Shown here in pieces: positions 17,564 to 26,701 of a stretch of 64,000 nt of DNA (position 1 is the stretch's first letter; each line of letters begins with the position of its first letter). Origin of the DNA: CAJOLV01 sp045631885 (GTDB lineage Bacteria; Bacillota_I; Bacilli_A; RFN20; CAG-826); assembly GCA_045631885.1 (NCBI GenBank), contig JAZQVN010000039.1:18370-82369 (forward strand), in the 5' to 3' direction. A program made the position numbers and the translations under genes. The notes under the pieces are model-generated. The model was given only the letters and a program-made list of their open reading frames with translations. It was not told the origin of the DNA and ran no database searches.

Positions 17564-19341
17564 GTTTAAAAAGAAATTCCAAATTAATTGATCGTAAATT
17601 CATCCAATATTTGATTCCTTCAATATTGATGATTTTTGCGATGCAGTTTGGCTCATTAGTCGATGGCATTTTTGTTGGTAACTTTATCGGTAGTGATGCC
17701 TTAAGTGCGACAGCCTTAGTTATACCAATTTTATATATTATCCAAATCCCTGGATTCGCTCTCGGAGTGGGTGGATCAATTGTCGTCGCTAATTTGTTAG
17801 GAAAAAGAGATGTCGATAAATCGAAAAAAGTATTTACGATGTGCTTTATCCTCGGCATGGGTTTATCAAGTATATTCGCAATTCTCTCGTTCTTTGTTTC
17901 TGAACCTTTGGCAAGATTGTTTGGAGATACATTGCTCGGGTATTGTACAGATTATGTCTTTATCTACTTATTAACTGACCCAATTATCGCTGCAGCGTTA
18001 TTAATTGGTTCATTTATGGCGGTTGATAATAATCCAAAACTATCTTCTATCTTCTTTATCGTCGCTAATGTCGCAAAAGTCGGTTTAGAAATCTTATTCA
18101 TCCATCAAGATTTATTAAATTGGGGGATGAAAGGAGCGGCTTTCTCTACCGCGGCAGGTTATCTCGTAGGCATGATTACCGTGATATTCTATATCTTTAG
18201 CAAAGAGAGACACCTCGGATTCACATTTAAACTACGTGAAAATGGCTTCAAAGAAACATTTAAAGCGAGTAGCACATCCGCGCTTAATCTTTTATTAACA
18301 GCGATCCAGATGTTAATCGTCAATATTGTCATTGGTCAAGTCATCACATCGATGAGAGATTTAAATGCTTATGGATTAGTGGCTAATATGGTCTTTGTTT
18401 TTGACTTATTATGTGGTGGTGTGCAAAACGTAATTCCAAATATTTGTGGGATTTTTTACGGGGAAAAAGATTACTATTCACTTAAAAGCGTTACGAGAAA
18501 AATATATTTAATCAACATAATTTTGACAGCGTTTATTACCGCGGCAATTGCGATATTCCCGAACATTTACGCGGTGGCGTTTGGCTATAATGACTTCACC
18601 GATTTTAACCAAGTTGCTTTATTTATAAGAATCTATTTAATCTCATTTATCCCATATGAAATTAATAAGTTCTCGATGAATTATTACCCCACAGTGGATA
18701 AGAACGTGCCATCTCTTGTTACTGTTTTACTAAGAGAGGCAATCATCGTTTTACCTGTTACATTAGTCTTATTAAACGTTTATGGATTAATGGGTTATTG
18801 CGCAGCTTGTGCGATTACAGAAGCATCCACAGTCATCATCACTTATATTTTTATTTACATTTATCAAAAGGTGAAAAAGAAAGGCACACGTGGCATCTTC
18901 ATGATGGAAGATTTATCATTTGAATCATTTGATGTTTCTTTAACTAATGAAATGGAAAACGCCTCAGTGATTTCTGAAGACTTAACTGATTTTGCTTTAT
19001 CAAAGAATGTTCCTAATAGAGAAAGTCAATTAATTGGTTTAGCTAGTGAAGAGATGGTGGCTAACATTGTCACATTTGGTTATAAACGCAAAAAGAGAAA
19101 CTATATTGACGTTAGTTTAAAGGTCAACGAAGACACATTAATCTTAAGAATTAGAGATGATGGAGTGCCTTTTGATCCGACTAAATATGAATTCGATAAT
19201 ACCGAGGATTATTCCACAAGTGGAATCGAATTAATGAAAAACATTACTGATAAAATGACGTATATGCGTATACTTAATTTAAACAACACGATTTTTGAAA
19301 TCAAATATAAGGGAGGTTTGGAAAATGGAAATCCTAATTAA
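17560..19341 (+). CDS. MATE-family exporter fused to RsbW-like ATPase domain
   Basis: 593 residues. Residues 1 to about 450 form a twelve-helix MATE transporter starting near KFIQYLIPSILMIFAMQFG. Residues 465-590 are a GHKL/HATPase domain of the anti-sigma serine-kinase type, with N-box GLASEEMVANIV and G1 box RDDGVPFDP. The gene begins in the ATGA overlap with the synthetase, so it is the probable exporter of its product. The fused kinase-like domain, beside a STAS protein and a PP2C phosphatase, suggests transport is switched by phosphorylation of the STAS partner. Family assignments are firm; the control model is inference. Confidence 0.9.
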   Translation: MSLKRNSKLIDRKFIQYLIPSILMIFAMQFGSLVDGIFVGNFIGSDALSATALVIPILYIIQIPGFALGVGGSIVVANLLGKRDVDKSKKVFTMCFILGMGLSSIFAILSFFVSEPLARLFGDTLLGYCTDYVFIYLLTDPIIAAALLIGSFMAVDNNPKLSSIFFIVANVAKVGLEILFIHQDLLNWGMKGAAFSTAAGYLVGMITVIFYIFSKERHLGFTFKLRENGFKETFKASSTSALNLLLTAIQMLIVNIVIGQVITSMRDLNAYGLVANMVFVFDLLCGGVQNVIPNICGIFYGEKDYYSLKSVTRKIYLINIILTAFITAAIAIFPNIYAVAFGYNDFTDFNQVALFIRIYLISFIPYEINKFSMNYYPTVDKNVPSLVTVLLREAIIVLPVTLVLLNVYGLMGYCAACAITEASTVIITYIFIYIYQKVKKKGTRGIFMMEDLSFESFDVSLTNEMENASVISEDLTDFALSKNVPNRESQLIGLASEEMVANIVTFGYKRKKRNYIDVSLKVNEDTLILRIRDDGVPFDPTKYEFDNTEDYSTSGIELMKNITDKMTYMRILNLNNTIFEIKYKGGLENGNPN

Positions 19342-19621
19342 ACACGAAGATGCGATGATCATCTCCTTAAAAGGTAGATTAGATACAGTCACATCAGTCG
19401 AATTTCAAAAAGCAGTCGCTGAAGAAGAAATCAAAGAATCTTTAGTCATCGTTGACGCGAAAGAATTAGAGTATATTTCTTCTGCCGGCTTACGCGCTTT
19501 ATTATCACTTAAAAAACAATTAGTCCCAGAGGGCAAAGGTTTAGAAATCCATAATCTTAACCCTGTTTGCCAAGAAGTGTTCAAAGTCACAGGCTTTAAC
19601 AATATTTTAACCGTTAAATAA
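19325..19621 (+). CDS. STAS-domain anti-sigma factor antagonist-like protein
   Basis: 98 residues with the STAS fold and the phosphorylation-site segment YISSAGLRALL (Ser52/Ser53), as in RsbV/SpoIIAA. ATG 19325 is selected because AAGGGAGGTTTGG lies just upstream; it overlaps the exporter gene by 17 bp. In partner switching, the unphosphorylated STAS protein binds an RsbW-type kinase and is released on phosphorylation. Here both neighbours carry RsbW-like domains and no sigma factor is in the cluster, so its target may be the exporter or the phosphatase itself (inference). Confidence 0.9.
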   Translation: MEILIKHEDAMIISLKGRLDTVTSVEFQKAVAEEEIKESLVIVDAKELEYISSAGLRALLSLKKQLVPEGKGLEIHNLNPVCQEVFKVTGFNNILTVK

Positions 19622-19623
19622 TT

Positions 19624-21744
19624 ATGAAAGTTTCTATCAGGGTCAAAATAGTTGCTCTAGGTGCGATTATTTCCGCTTTAACAATGGCGGTTTCTTTGTT
19701 CGTGAGTGATTATCTCTTCCGCATGAATAGTCAAAATGAACTTTTAGATAATGTTTATTTATGGCTTGATAGTTTAGAAGATGATTATCTTAATCATGAA
19801 TATAGCGAAACTTATCGCGCGAGAGTGGAAGATACTTATAACTATGTTAATGATATTTATAAAACTGGCGTTGAAGACCCTGAAGAATTTGAAAGCTTTG
19901 ACGCGAAAAAACAATATTTTAAAAATAGATACAAATGGGTGTACACAATCGATGGCATAGGTATGTATTGGCAAAGTGAAGAAGAAAGAACATTTAGAGC
20001 TAATTATGACGATTTGTCAGAAACATTAAGAAACGCCGCGGTCGGCAAAAATGCTGCCAGTGTCTACTTAGTTTATTTCGATGATACGAATAATCAGATG
20101 ATCTTCCTCGCGGATGATTCATCCTATATCGCAAATTATAAATTTGAATATCATTTACCTGGTTCTCATGTCACAGTCACAAATAGACCACAAAAAGAAG
20201 AAAAGCATTATTCGTTTAACTATAACGGTCTCATGACAAAATGTATCCCAATTGGAACCCCGGCAAATAGCGACGACACAATCGCTTATATCATGATAGA
20301 GTACAATTTTGATGCGATTGATGCTGAAGCAAGAACAATATTCTTACTTGAGTTATTGACCCTATCATTAACATATATTGTTTTATTAGTAATGTTCTTT
20401 ATTTTATCTCATTTCATGGTGACAAGAAACGTCATCAAATTATCCAAATCATCCCAAAAATTTACTGATAGTTTAAAGAGCAAAAAAGAACTAGTCGTGG
20501 AAGATCCACATATTAAATCGAGAGACGAAATTAGAGACTTGTCTAACTCTTTCGTTGCGTTAGAAAATGAAATTATCAACTATGTTGATATCATTACTAA
20601 AGAAGCGCAAGAAAAAGAAAAATTCAACGCTGAACTTTCTATCGCTAGCAAGATTCAACTAGACTCATTACCAAATTCTAATTACGCAGATAAGAACCTT
20701 AACTTAAAAGCGTTTATTAAGACCGCGAAAGAAGTCGGTGGTGATTTCTATGATTATTTCTATTTGAACGATAATCAATTGCTCATCACAATATGTGACG
20801 TCTCTGGTAAAGGCGTCCCAGCGGCCTTATTTATGATGAAAGGTAAGGAATTAATTAAATCATTTATTAAAACTGATTCATCATTGCCGGATGCGATTTA
20901 TAAAGCAAATAACGAATTAGTAAAGAATAATTATGAAAACTTATTCATCACTGCGTTTGTCGCGATTATTGATTTTGCTAAACACGAAATTAAATACGTT
21001 AACGCGGGTCATGAAAAACCATATTTGTTAACTAATGGTGAAGTTGAGAAGTTAGATGGCATTTCTAACTTTGTTCTAGGTGGAGAAAGTGGCTTCCCAT
21101 ATGTTGAAGAAAAACATTCATTTAACCCAGGAGATAGAATCTTCTTATTTACTGATGGATTAAATGAAGCGATTAACTCTAAAGAAGAAGAATTCTCTTA
21201 TTCCAGAATAGAAGAAGTCTTAAAAGATAATATCAACTCATCCATTAATGAAATCATTGAAAATATGAACATCGCGCATAACAAGTTCGTCGCTGGAGAA
21301 GATGTCTTTGATGATGTTACGATGTTATTAATTGAAGCCAGTAAAAACGAACTGCACCTTTCTTATCAAAATGAAGATGTGACAATCATCGAACAAATCG
21401 TTGACCAATTCGAGAAAACATTCGCTGGTTTATCCGCGAAAGTTAAATCAGAAGTTGGCATCATTATTGATGAGATTGTGAATAACATTATCTCTTATTC
21501 CGAAGTGGAGAATCTCGAGTTAGATATTGATTTCAAACTTGAAAAAAATGAATTAGTCATTATCTTTAAAGATAATGGTAAGAAATTTGATCCATTACAA
21601 AAAGAAGATAAATATTTAGAAGAATATAGCGATGATATTGAAACCGGTGGCTTTGGCATTGGCTTAGTTAAAACATTATCTACTTCACAAAAATACGAAT
21701 ATAAAAATAAACGCAACATCTTAATGATTAGAAAAGATATCTAA
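19624..21744 (+). CDS. RsbU/SpoIIE-type PP2C phosphatase with sensor and ATPase domains
   Basis: 706 residues in four parts. A transmembrane helix (about 8-28), an extracytoplasmic sensor of about 200 residues, a second helix (about 235-260) and a linker precede the SpoIIE/PP2C domain (about 335-560: SIASKIQLDSLPN, KEVGGDFYDYF, CDVSGKGVPAALFM). A C-terminal HATPase domain follows (about 575-706: GIIIDEIVNNII, FKDNGKKFDP). It should dephosphorylate the adjacent STAS protein in response to an external signal. The start is 3 bp after the STAS stop with no clear ribosome site, indicating translational coupling. Phosphatase and kinase-like domains in one chain is a compact partner-switch layout. 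Confidence 0.9.
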   Translation: MKVSIRVKIVALGAIISALTMAVSLFVSDYLFRMNSQNELLDNVYLWLDSLEDDYLNHEYSETYRARVEDTYNYVNDIYKTGVEDPEEFESFDAKKQYFKNRYKWVYTIDGIGMYWQSEEERTFRANYDDLSETLRNAAVGKNAASVYLVYFDDTNNQMIFLADDSSYIANYKFEYHLPGSHVTVTNRPQKEEKHYSFNYNGLMTKCIPIGTPANSDDTIAYIMIEYNFDAIDAEARTIFLLELLTLSLTYIVLLVMFFILSHFMVTRNVIKLSKSSQKFTDSLKSKKELVVEDPHIKSRDEIRDLSNSFVALENEIINYVDIITKEAQEKEKFNAELSIASKIQLDSLPNSNYADKNLNLKAFIKTAKEVGGDFYDYFYLNDNQLLITICDVSGKGVPAALFMMKGKELIKSFIKTDSSLPDAIYKANNELVKNNYENLFITAFVAIIDFAKHEIKYVNAGHEKPYLLTNGEVEKLDGISNFVLGGESGFPYVEEKHSFNPGDRIFLFTDGLNEAINSKEEEFSYSRIEEVLKDNINSSINEIIENMNIAHNKFVAGEDVFDDVTMLLIEASKNELHLSYQNEDVTIIEQIVDQFEKTFAGLSAKVKSEVGIIIDEIVNNIISYSEVENLELDIDFKLEKNELVIIFKDNGKKFDPLQKEDKYLEEYSDDIETGGFGIGLVKTLSTSQKYEYKNKRNILMIRKDI

Positions 21745-21745
21745 T

Positions 21746-24190
21746 ATGAAAGCTAAACACACCGACTATTCTTTAAACCTCATTGACCAATTAACTTTAG
21801 AAGAGAAGATTGCTTTAGTCGCGGGGCATGATTTCATGTACACGAACGCTATACCGAGATTTAACATACCTTCAATTAGGATGAGTGATGGCCCTCATGG
21901 TTTAAGAGTGCAAGAACCAGGCGCGATTGAAGTGACTGGCACATCTATCGCAACATGCTTTCCAACTGCAGGGGCAACTTCTAATAGCTTTAACCCTGAA
22001 CTATTAAAAGAAATGGGAATAGCGATGGGAGAAGAAGCTAGATACTACGGCATCGACATCATCTTAGGACCTGGAGCTAATATTAAAAGAAATCCATTGT
22101 GTGGTCGTAATTTCGAATATTTCAGTGAAGATCCTTTCCTCGCTGGTAGATTAGGGGCAAAAGAAGTTGAAGGCATTCAATCCCAAGGGATTGGAACATC
22201 TTTAAAACACTTTGCATTTAACGGTGAAGAAAACCATCGTTTCATGGGTAATTCTATTGTCGATATGCGCGCAGCGAGAGAAATCTATTTAAGACAATTT
22301 GAATATATTATTAAAAACGCCCATCCAGAAACAGTGATGAACGCATATAACAAAGTGAATAACTTCTATTGCAGTGAAAGTAAATGGTTATTAACTGATG
22401 TCTTAAGAACTGATTGGGGCTTTGATGGTTTGGTCATGACTGACTGGGGCGCGACCCACGACAGAATCGGAGCGATTAAAGCCGGAAACGATTTAGAGAT
22501 GCCAGGCGACACAGTTATCTGCCGTAAATGGATTTTTGATGCGATTAATAACGGTGAATTAGATATCAAAGAATTAGATGAAAGAGTCTTAACAGTTCTC
22601 GATTTAGTTTCTAAACATATTAATAAAAACAAATTAGAAGAATTAGACTGGGACAAACATCATGATTTAGCAAGAAGAATTGCGGAAGAATCCGCGGTCC
22701 TTCTTAAAAACAACGGTTTATTACCTTTAAATAAAGAAGAAAGACTTTGTATTGTTGGAGAATTATTCTCCAAGATGAGATATCAAGGCGCAGGTTCTTC
22801 GATGATCACATCGAGTAAATTAACAACATGCAAAGACGCCTTTGATAACCACGAAATTAATTACGTGTTTTTCAAAGGATATAAAGATAGTGAAAAAGAA
22901 CCATCCGAAGCCTTACTTAAAGAAGCGGTGGAGGGTTCAAAAGAATTTGATAAAGTTATCGTCTTTATTGGTTTAACTGACTATGAAGAAACAGAAGGCG
23001 GAGATAGAGATACGATGGCGTTACCGAGTAATCAATTAGCCTTAATTGATGCCTTACTTGAAAATAACAAAAAAGTCATCGTTGTCTTAGCGGGTGGTTC
23101 AGTAGTAGAACTTCCTTTCGCTGATAAAGTCGAAAGCATCCTCCATATGTTCTTACCAGGACAAAATGGTGGAGAAGCTACTTATAACATCTTATTCGGT
23201 AATGTTAACCCAAGTGGTAGACTCTCTGAGACTTGGCCAATTAGTTATCAAGACGTTCCATTTGGTGATGAATTCGGTAATAGAAAGAACCTACCATATA
23301 AAGAATCAATCTATGTCGGATATCGTTATTATCTAACGATGAATAAAGAAGTAAGATATCCATTTGGTTATGGTCTATCATACACAACATTCGATTATAG
23401 TGGGTTAGAACTAAAAGAAGAGAAAGAGAAGATTAAAGTCAGCTTAACGGTGAAGAATACAGGTAAAGTTGATGGAAAAGAAACTGTCCAAATCTACGTT
23501 AAAGGTCCAGAAAGTAGTTTCTTTAAGCCATTAAGAGAATTAAAAGGTTTCACAAAAGTATTTTTAAAGGCCGGACAATCTCAAAAAGTCGAAGTTGTTA
23601 TCAGTAAAGATGATCTTAAATATTGGAACGTAAAAGACAATGAATTCTCCTTAGAAAAAGGCGAATATGTCTTCCAAGTCTGCCGTAACTCAAGAGACAT
23701 CGCCTTAGAAAGTAAATTAACTCTTGATGGAGAGAATCTTGATAATATTTACGAAAAAGATGTGCAAATTGCGTATAAAAACTTTGAAATAGATAATTTA
23801 ATCTTTGAAAAGTTATATGGTGATAAGATTCCAGAAGATCCAAATACCAAACCGATTACACTTGAAAGTAGGTTCGATGAACTAAAGCAAACATTTATGG
23901 GTAGAATCTTATTTAAAGCTGTCGTTGGTGCTATGGGCAAAGATATGAAGAAAGCGAAAAAACTCCCTGAAGGAAGCGAAAGAGATAACCGCTTAAAATC
24001 AGCGATGGCGATGCAAAAAATGATGTTGACAAACTCCTTAATAACGATGTCTATGTCAGCGGGAACAATGTTCCCTTATAACCTTGCTGAAGGATTCAAG
24101 GAATTAGCGAATGGTCATATATTTAAAGGTATCGGTCATATGATGAAAAAGGTTAAAGCTCCTAAATTACCAATTAATAAAAAGAAATAG
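21746..24190 (+). CDS. Glycoside hydrolase family 3 (beta-glucosidase type)
   Basis: 814 residues without a signal peptide. The GH3 N-domain has RMSDGPHGLR, KRNPLCGRNFEYFSEDP, LKHFAFNGEE and nucleophile Asp233 in VMTDWGA. The C-domain and a fibronectin-III-like module follow (YPFGYGLSYTTF). A C-terminal extension (about 680-814), Lys- and Met-rich, occurs in some Firmicutes GH3 enzymes. The ATG lies 1 bp after the phosphatase stop. It may cleave a beta-glycoside in the cytosol for nutrition, or process a glycosylated product or precursor of the peptide cluster; the latter is inference from position only. Confidence 0.9.
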   Translation: MKAKHTDYSLNLIDQLTLEEKIALVAGHDFMYTNAIPRFNIPSIRMSDGPHGLRVQEPGAIEVTGTSIATCFPTAGATSNSFNPELLKEMGIAMGEEARYYGIDIILGPGANIKRNPLCGRNFEYFSEDPFLAGRLGAKEVEGIQSQGIGTSLKHFAFNGEENHRFMGNSIVDMRAAREIYLRQFEYIIKNAHPETVMNAYNKVNNFYCSESKWLLTDVLRTDWGFDGLVMTDWGATHDRIGAIKAGNDLEMPGDTVICRKWIFDAINNGELDIKELDERVLTVLDLVSKHINKNKLEELDWDKHHDLARRIAEESAVLLKNNGLLPLNKEERLCIVGELFSKMRYQGAGSSMITSSKLTTCKDAFDNHEINYVFFKGYKDSEKEPSEALLKEAVEGSKEFDKVIVFIGLTDYEETEGGDRDTMALPSNQLALIDALLENNKKVIVVLAGGSVVELPFADKVESILHMFLPGQNGGEATYNILFGNVNPSGRLSETWPISYQDVPFGDEFGNRKNLPYKESIYVGYRYYLTMNKEVRYPFGYGLSYTTFDYSGLELKEEKEKIKVSLTVKNTGKVDGKETVQIYVKGPESSFFKPLRELKGFTKVFLKAGQSQKVEVVISKDDLKYWNVKDNEFSLEKGEYVFQVCRNSRDIALESKLTLDGENLDNIYEKDVQIAYKNFEIDNLIFEKLYGDKIPEDPNTKPITLESRFDELKQTFMGRILFKAVVGAMGKDMKKAKKLPEGSERDNRLKSAMAMQKMMLTNSLITMSMSAGTMFPYNLAEGFKELANGHIFKGIGHMMKKVKAPKLPINKKK

Positions 24191-24217
24191 AAGTTTTCCT
24201 TATTGTTGGCTTTTGAT

Positions 24218-24493
24218 ATGGCGAATACTAAGCAACATAATCCATATAAACATTTAGTGGACGTCTATTCTGTTTCCAAGACTGACCCGATTAATCCAGC
24301 GTTATTAAAAGAGTGTTTGGAACTCTACGCTGAAGAAGAAAATAAAGGACGAGAAGAATTATTATTTGATAAATATCATTATGTCTATCAAATACCGAAA
24401 GATAAGAAGTTCTCTAGAGGTTTTATATTCTCCGCTATACAAGCTGGATATAACGTTGATGATCAAGAAATGATTAAAGAAGTCAACGCTTAG
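24218..24493 (+). CDS. Small protein of unknown function
   Basis: 91 residues from the ATG at 24218 (an in-frame TTG at 24203 is possible; neither has a clear ribosome site). It is charged, soluble and probably helical, with no membrane segment or recognised motif; KYHYVYQIPKDKKFSRGF is its most distinctive stretch. It lies 27 bp after the glycosidase gene and ends inside an 8-bp hairpin, so it is probably the last gene of the biosynthetic operon. Function unknown. Confidence 0.6.
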   Translation: MANTKQHNPYKHLVDVYSVSKTDPINPALLKECLELYAEEENKGREELLFDKYHYVYQIPKDKKFSRGFIFSAIQAGYNVDDQEMIKEVNA

Positions 24494-24504
24494 TTAAAGC
24501 GTTG
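24484..24504 (+). terminator. Hairpin at the end of the biosynthetic operon
   Basis: CAACGCTT (24484-24491) pairs perfectly with AAGCGTTG (24497-24504) around a 5-nt loop and includes the stop codon of the small protein. The following sequence is only moderately T-rich, so it may be a weak terminator or a 3' stabilising hairpin. Confidence 0.5.
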
Positions 24505-24530
24505 TAATCTTAATTCTTAATATATAAAAT
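24502..24530 (+). promoter_or_regulatory. Leaderless promoter of the two-component system
   Basis: TTGTAA (24502-24507), 17-bp spacer, TAAAAT (24525-24530). The ATG at 24538 follows after 7 bp, so the transcript probably starts at the initiation codon. No Shine-Dalgarno sequence is present. Confidence 0.55.
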
Positions 24531-24537
24531 ATTAGAT

Positions 24538-25800
24538 ATGAGTATAAATGTTATATTCAATATTACTGTGTGTCTTGTTGGCATCATCTTTTTGACTATC
24601 CATGCAGTTGATACAGGACTTAAAAAGAATAAAAGAAAAGATGAAATTAATTTATTAATCTTCATCATTTTTACAATTGTCCACTTCGCTACATATTTAA
24701 CATTTACTGTTATCAAAATGTATTACACCAGTGATCCATTTATCATTGGCTTCTATACAACGTTCTATATCATGAATAATGTTGAGCTCATTTTGCTCTT
24801 CATATATACGATTTCATATGTCTCGATTAGTAAGAAAGTCAAAACAATCACATCAATAATCAATTTCAGCATATTTGGTATTTATGTACTTTTAGACATT
24901 ATCAACATTTTTACCCATATGTTCTTCTCCGCGGAAAATGGTGTATATGTGAGAAGCCCAGGTATGCTTTTCTCCCAAACTTATCAATTCATTGCTTTCA
25001 TCATCGTTTTCATATTGACAGTGTTTAATAAGAAACTTAATAAAACCGAGAAAATTGCTTACTCATTATATTGTGTGTTGCCATTTATCGCGATTATCAT
25101 CCAAAACTTATTACCAGGATACGCGATTGCTTATTTCTCAGTTATCATTTCAATCGAAATCTTGTTCTTGTTTGTTAACGTGAAGAAAAACCTCGAGTTA
25201 GTTAATGAAGAAAAGAAGAGCAGAGAAACGGAAATTAAACTCATGATGTCACAGATTCAACCGCACTTCATTTATAACACACTTTCGTCAATTTCTACGC
25301 TTATTGAAATCAATCCAAAAAAAGCTCAAGAAGCCCTTGATACATTTACTGAGTATTTAAGAGCAAATCTTTCATCTTTATCAAAAACAGGACTCATTAA
25401 TTTTGAAGATGAATTAAGACATATTGTGACTTATATCTCTTTAGAAAAAATTAGATTTGAGGAGAGATTGAATGTAGTTTTTGATGTAAAAGTCACAGAT
25501 TTTCTTGTTCCTCCTCTTAGCATTCAACCGATCGTTGAGAACTCTGTTAAACATGGTATTTTACAGAAAATTGAAGGTGGAACAATTTCGATTAAAACAT
25601 ATGAAACTAACGACGCATACTTCGTTGAAATTGCGGATGATGGAGTGGGTTTTGATATTGATAAAATTAACCTCACTTCTGGTGACCATATCGGTATCAA
25701 TAATGTCCGTTATCGCTTGTCTACAATGTGCAATGGTGAGATGCATATCGATAGTGAAATTGATAAAGGCACTAAGATAGTAGTAAAATTATATAAGTAG
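24538..25800 (+). CDS. LytS-like sensor histidine kinase
   Basis: 420 residues. Six or seven hydrophobic helices occupy residues 1-220, with only short loops and therefore no large external sensor. The His_kinase (LytS/YehU-type) domain follows, with phospho-acceptor His in SQIQPHFIYNTLSS (about residue 242). The HATPase domain has PIVENSVKHG and ADDGVGFD. It should phosphorylate the response regulator encoded 2 bp downstream. Membrane-embedded sensing of a lipid-soluble ligand, or a peptide, fits this design. The neighbouring peptide-aldehyde cluster offers a speculative ligand. Confidence 0.93.
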   Translation: MSINVIFNITVCLVGIIFLTIHAVDTGLKKNKRKDEINLLIFIIFTIVHFATYLTFTVIKMYYTSDPFIIGFYTTFYIMNNVELILLFIYTISYVSISKKVKTITSIINFSIFGIYVLLDIINIFTHMFFSAENGVYVRSPGMLFSQTYQFIAFIIVFILTVFNKKLNKTEKIAYSLYCVLPFIAIIIQNLLPGYAIAYFSVIISIEILFLFVNVKKNLELVNEEKKSRETEIKLMMSQIQPHFIYNTLSSISTLIEINPKKAQEALDTFTEYLRANLSSLSKTGLINFEDELRHIVTYISLEKIRFEERLNVVFDVKVTDFLVPPLSIQPIVENSVKHGILQKIEGGTISIKTYETNDAYFVEIADDGVGFDIDKINLTSGDHIGINNVRYRLSTMCNGEMHIDSEIDKGTKIVVKLYK

Positions 25801-25801
25801 T

Positions 25802-26569
25802 ATGAAAGTATTATTAGTTGATGATGAAAAGCTCCAATTAACAAGACTAGAATCCTCTGTTAAGAAGGTTTTAACTGATGCAGAGCTATTTTGTTATACC
25901 AATCCTATCGCAGCGATAGAAGAAAATAAGAATAATAAGTTCGACATCGCCTTTTTAGATATCGAAATGCCAAAACTAAATGGTGTTACCTTAGCGAAAA
26001 TGCTCAAAGGTACTAATCCTTTAATAAATATTATCTTTGTTACCGCTTATGATAAGTTCGCTTTAGAAGCAATGCGTATACGCGCGAGTGGATTTGTCAC
26101 AAAACCAGTCAACGAAGATAAAGTTCGCGAAGAAATCGAAGCGTTACGTTATCCAATTGGTATGAAACAAGAGAAAAAGATCCAAATTAAGTGCTTTGGT
26201 AACTTTGAAGTGTTCCATAATGGCGAACCAGTTCAATTCTTATATCGTAAATCAAAAGAATTATTCGCTTATCTAGTCGATAGAGAAGGTTCAGCGGTCA
26301 ACATCAACGAACTGAACGCTGTTCTTTGGGAAGAAGATCACAAATCATACCTCAGGAATCTCATCAGTGATATCCAAAAGACACTCAAGAGTCTCGACGC
26401 TAGTGAAGTATTCATCAAGAAGCACAATGAATGCTACATTGACGTCAACACAATCGATTGCGACGCCTATGAATACAAGAGAAATAACCCTGAAGCGGTA
26501 AGGATGTACCGTGGAGAGTATATGGAACAGTATTCTTGGCCAATGTTTAATGCTGACGACGAGTATTAG
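25802..26569 (+). CDS. Response regulator: receiver domain plus SARP-type DNA-binding domain
   Basis: 255 residues. Receiver domain 1-120: acidic pocket VDDEK, phospho-Asp in IAFLDIEMP (about residue 53), Thr/Lys switch residues in VTAYDKF and TKPV. Residues 132-255 (KIQIKCFGNFEVFHNGEPVQF...) match the winged-helix of SARP-family activators (Streptomyces antibiotic regulatory protein type, also seen in Firmicutes). A LytTR domain would be the usual partner of a LytS kinase, so this pairing is less common. The gene is followed by a terminator, then by a promoter with SARP-style direct repeats (26669-26701). It is the best candidate regulator of the type IV operon. Confidence 0.9.
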   Translation: MKVLLVDDEKLQLTRLESSVKKVLTDAELFCYTNPIAAIEENKNNKFDIAFLDIEMPKLNGVTLAKMLKGTNPLINIIFVTAYDKFALEAMRIRASGFVTKPVNEDKVREEIEALRYPIGMKQEKKIQIKCFGNFEVFHNGEPVQFLYRKSKELFAYLVDREGSAVNINELNAVLWEEDHKSYLRNLISDIQKTLKSLDASEVFIKKHNECYIDVNTIDCDAYEYKRNNPEAVRMYRGEYMEQYSWPMFNADDEY

Positions 26570-26601
26570 AAGGCCTTTACAGTTGTCTGAGAAGTAAATT
26601 T

Positions 26602-26623
26602 GGACTTTTAAAGTCCTTTTTTT
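26602..26623 (+). terminator. Intrinsic terminator after the response regulator
   Basis: GGACTT (26602-26607), TTA loop, AAGTCC (26611-26616), then seven T. Confidence 0.85.
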
Positions 26624-26668
26624 GTCGGTAAAATAGTATGTGACAAATTCTGACGTGATTTTGACTCT

Positions 26669-26701
26669 GTGACACTTCTGTGGCACTCATAATGTTATTA
26701 T
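26669..26701 (+). promoter_or_regulatory. SARP-type direct-repeat promoter of the type IV operon
   Basis: GTGACAC (26669-26675), TTCT, GTGGCAC (26680-26686), 9 bp, then TATTAT as -10 box (26696-26701). The heptamers have an 11-bp period, as SARP activators require, and replace a -35 box. Weaker TGAC cores upstream at 26641, 26651 and 26662 are spaced 10-11 bp apart and could be further half-sites. The same layout occurs at 45967 and 48609. Confidence 0.75.
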
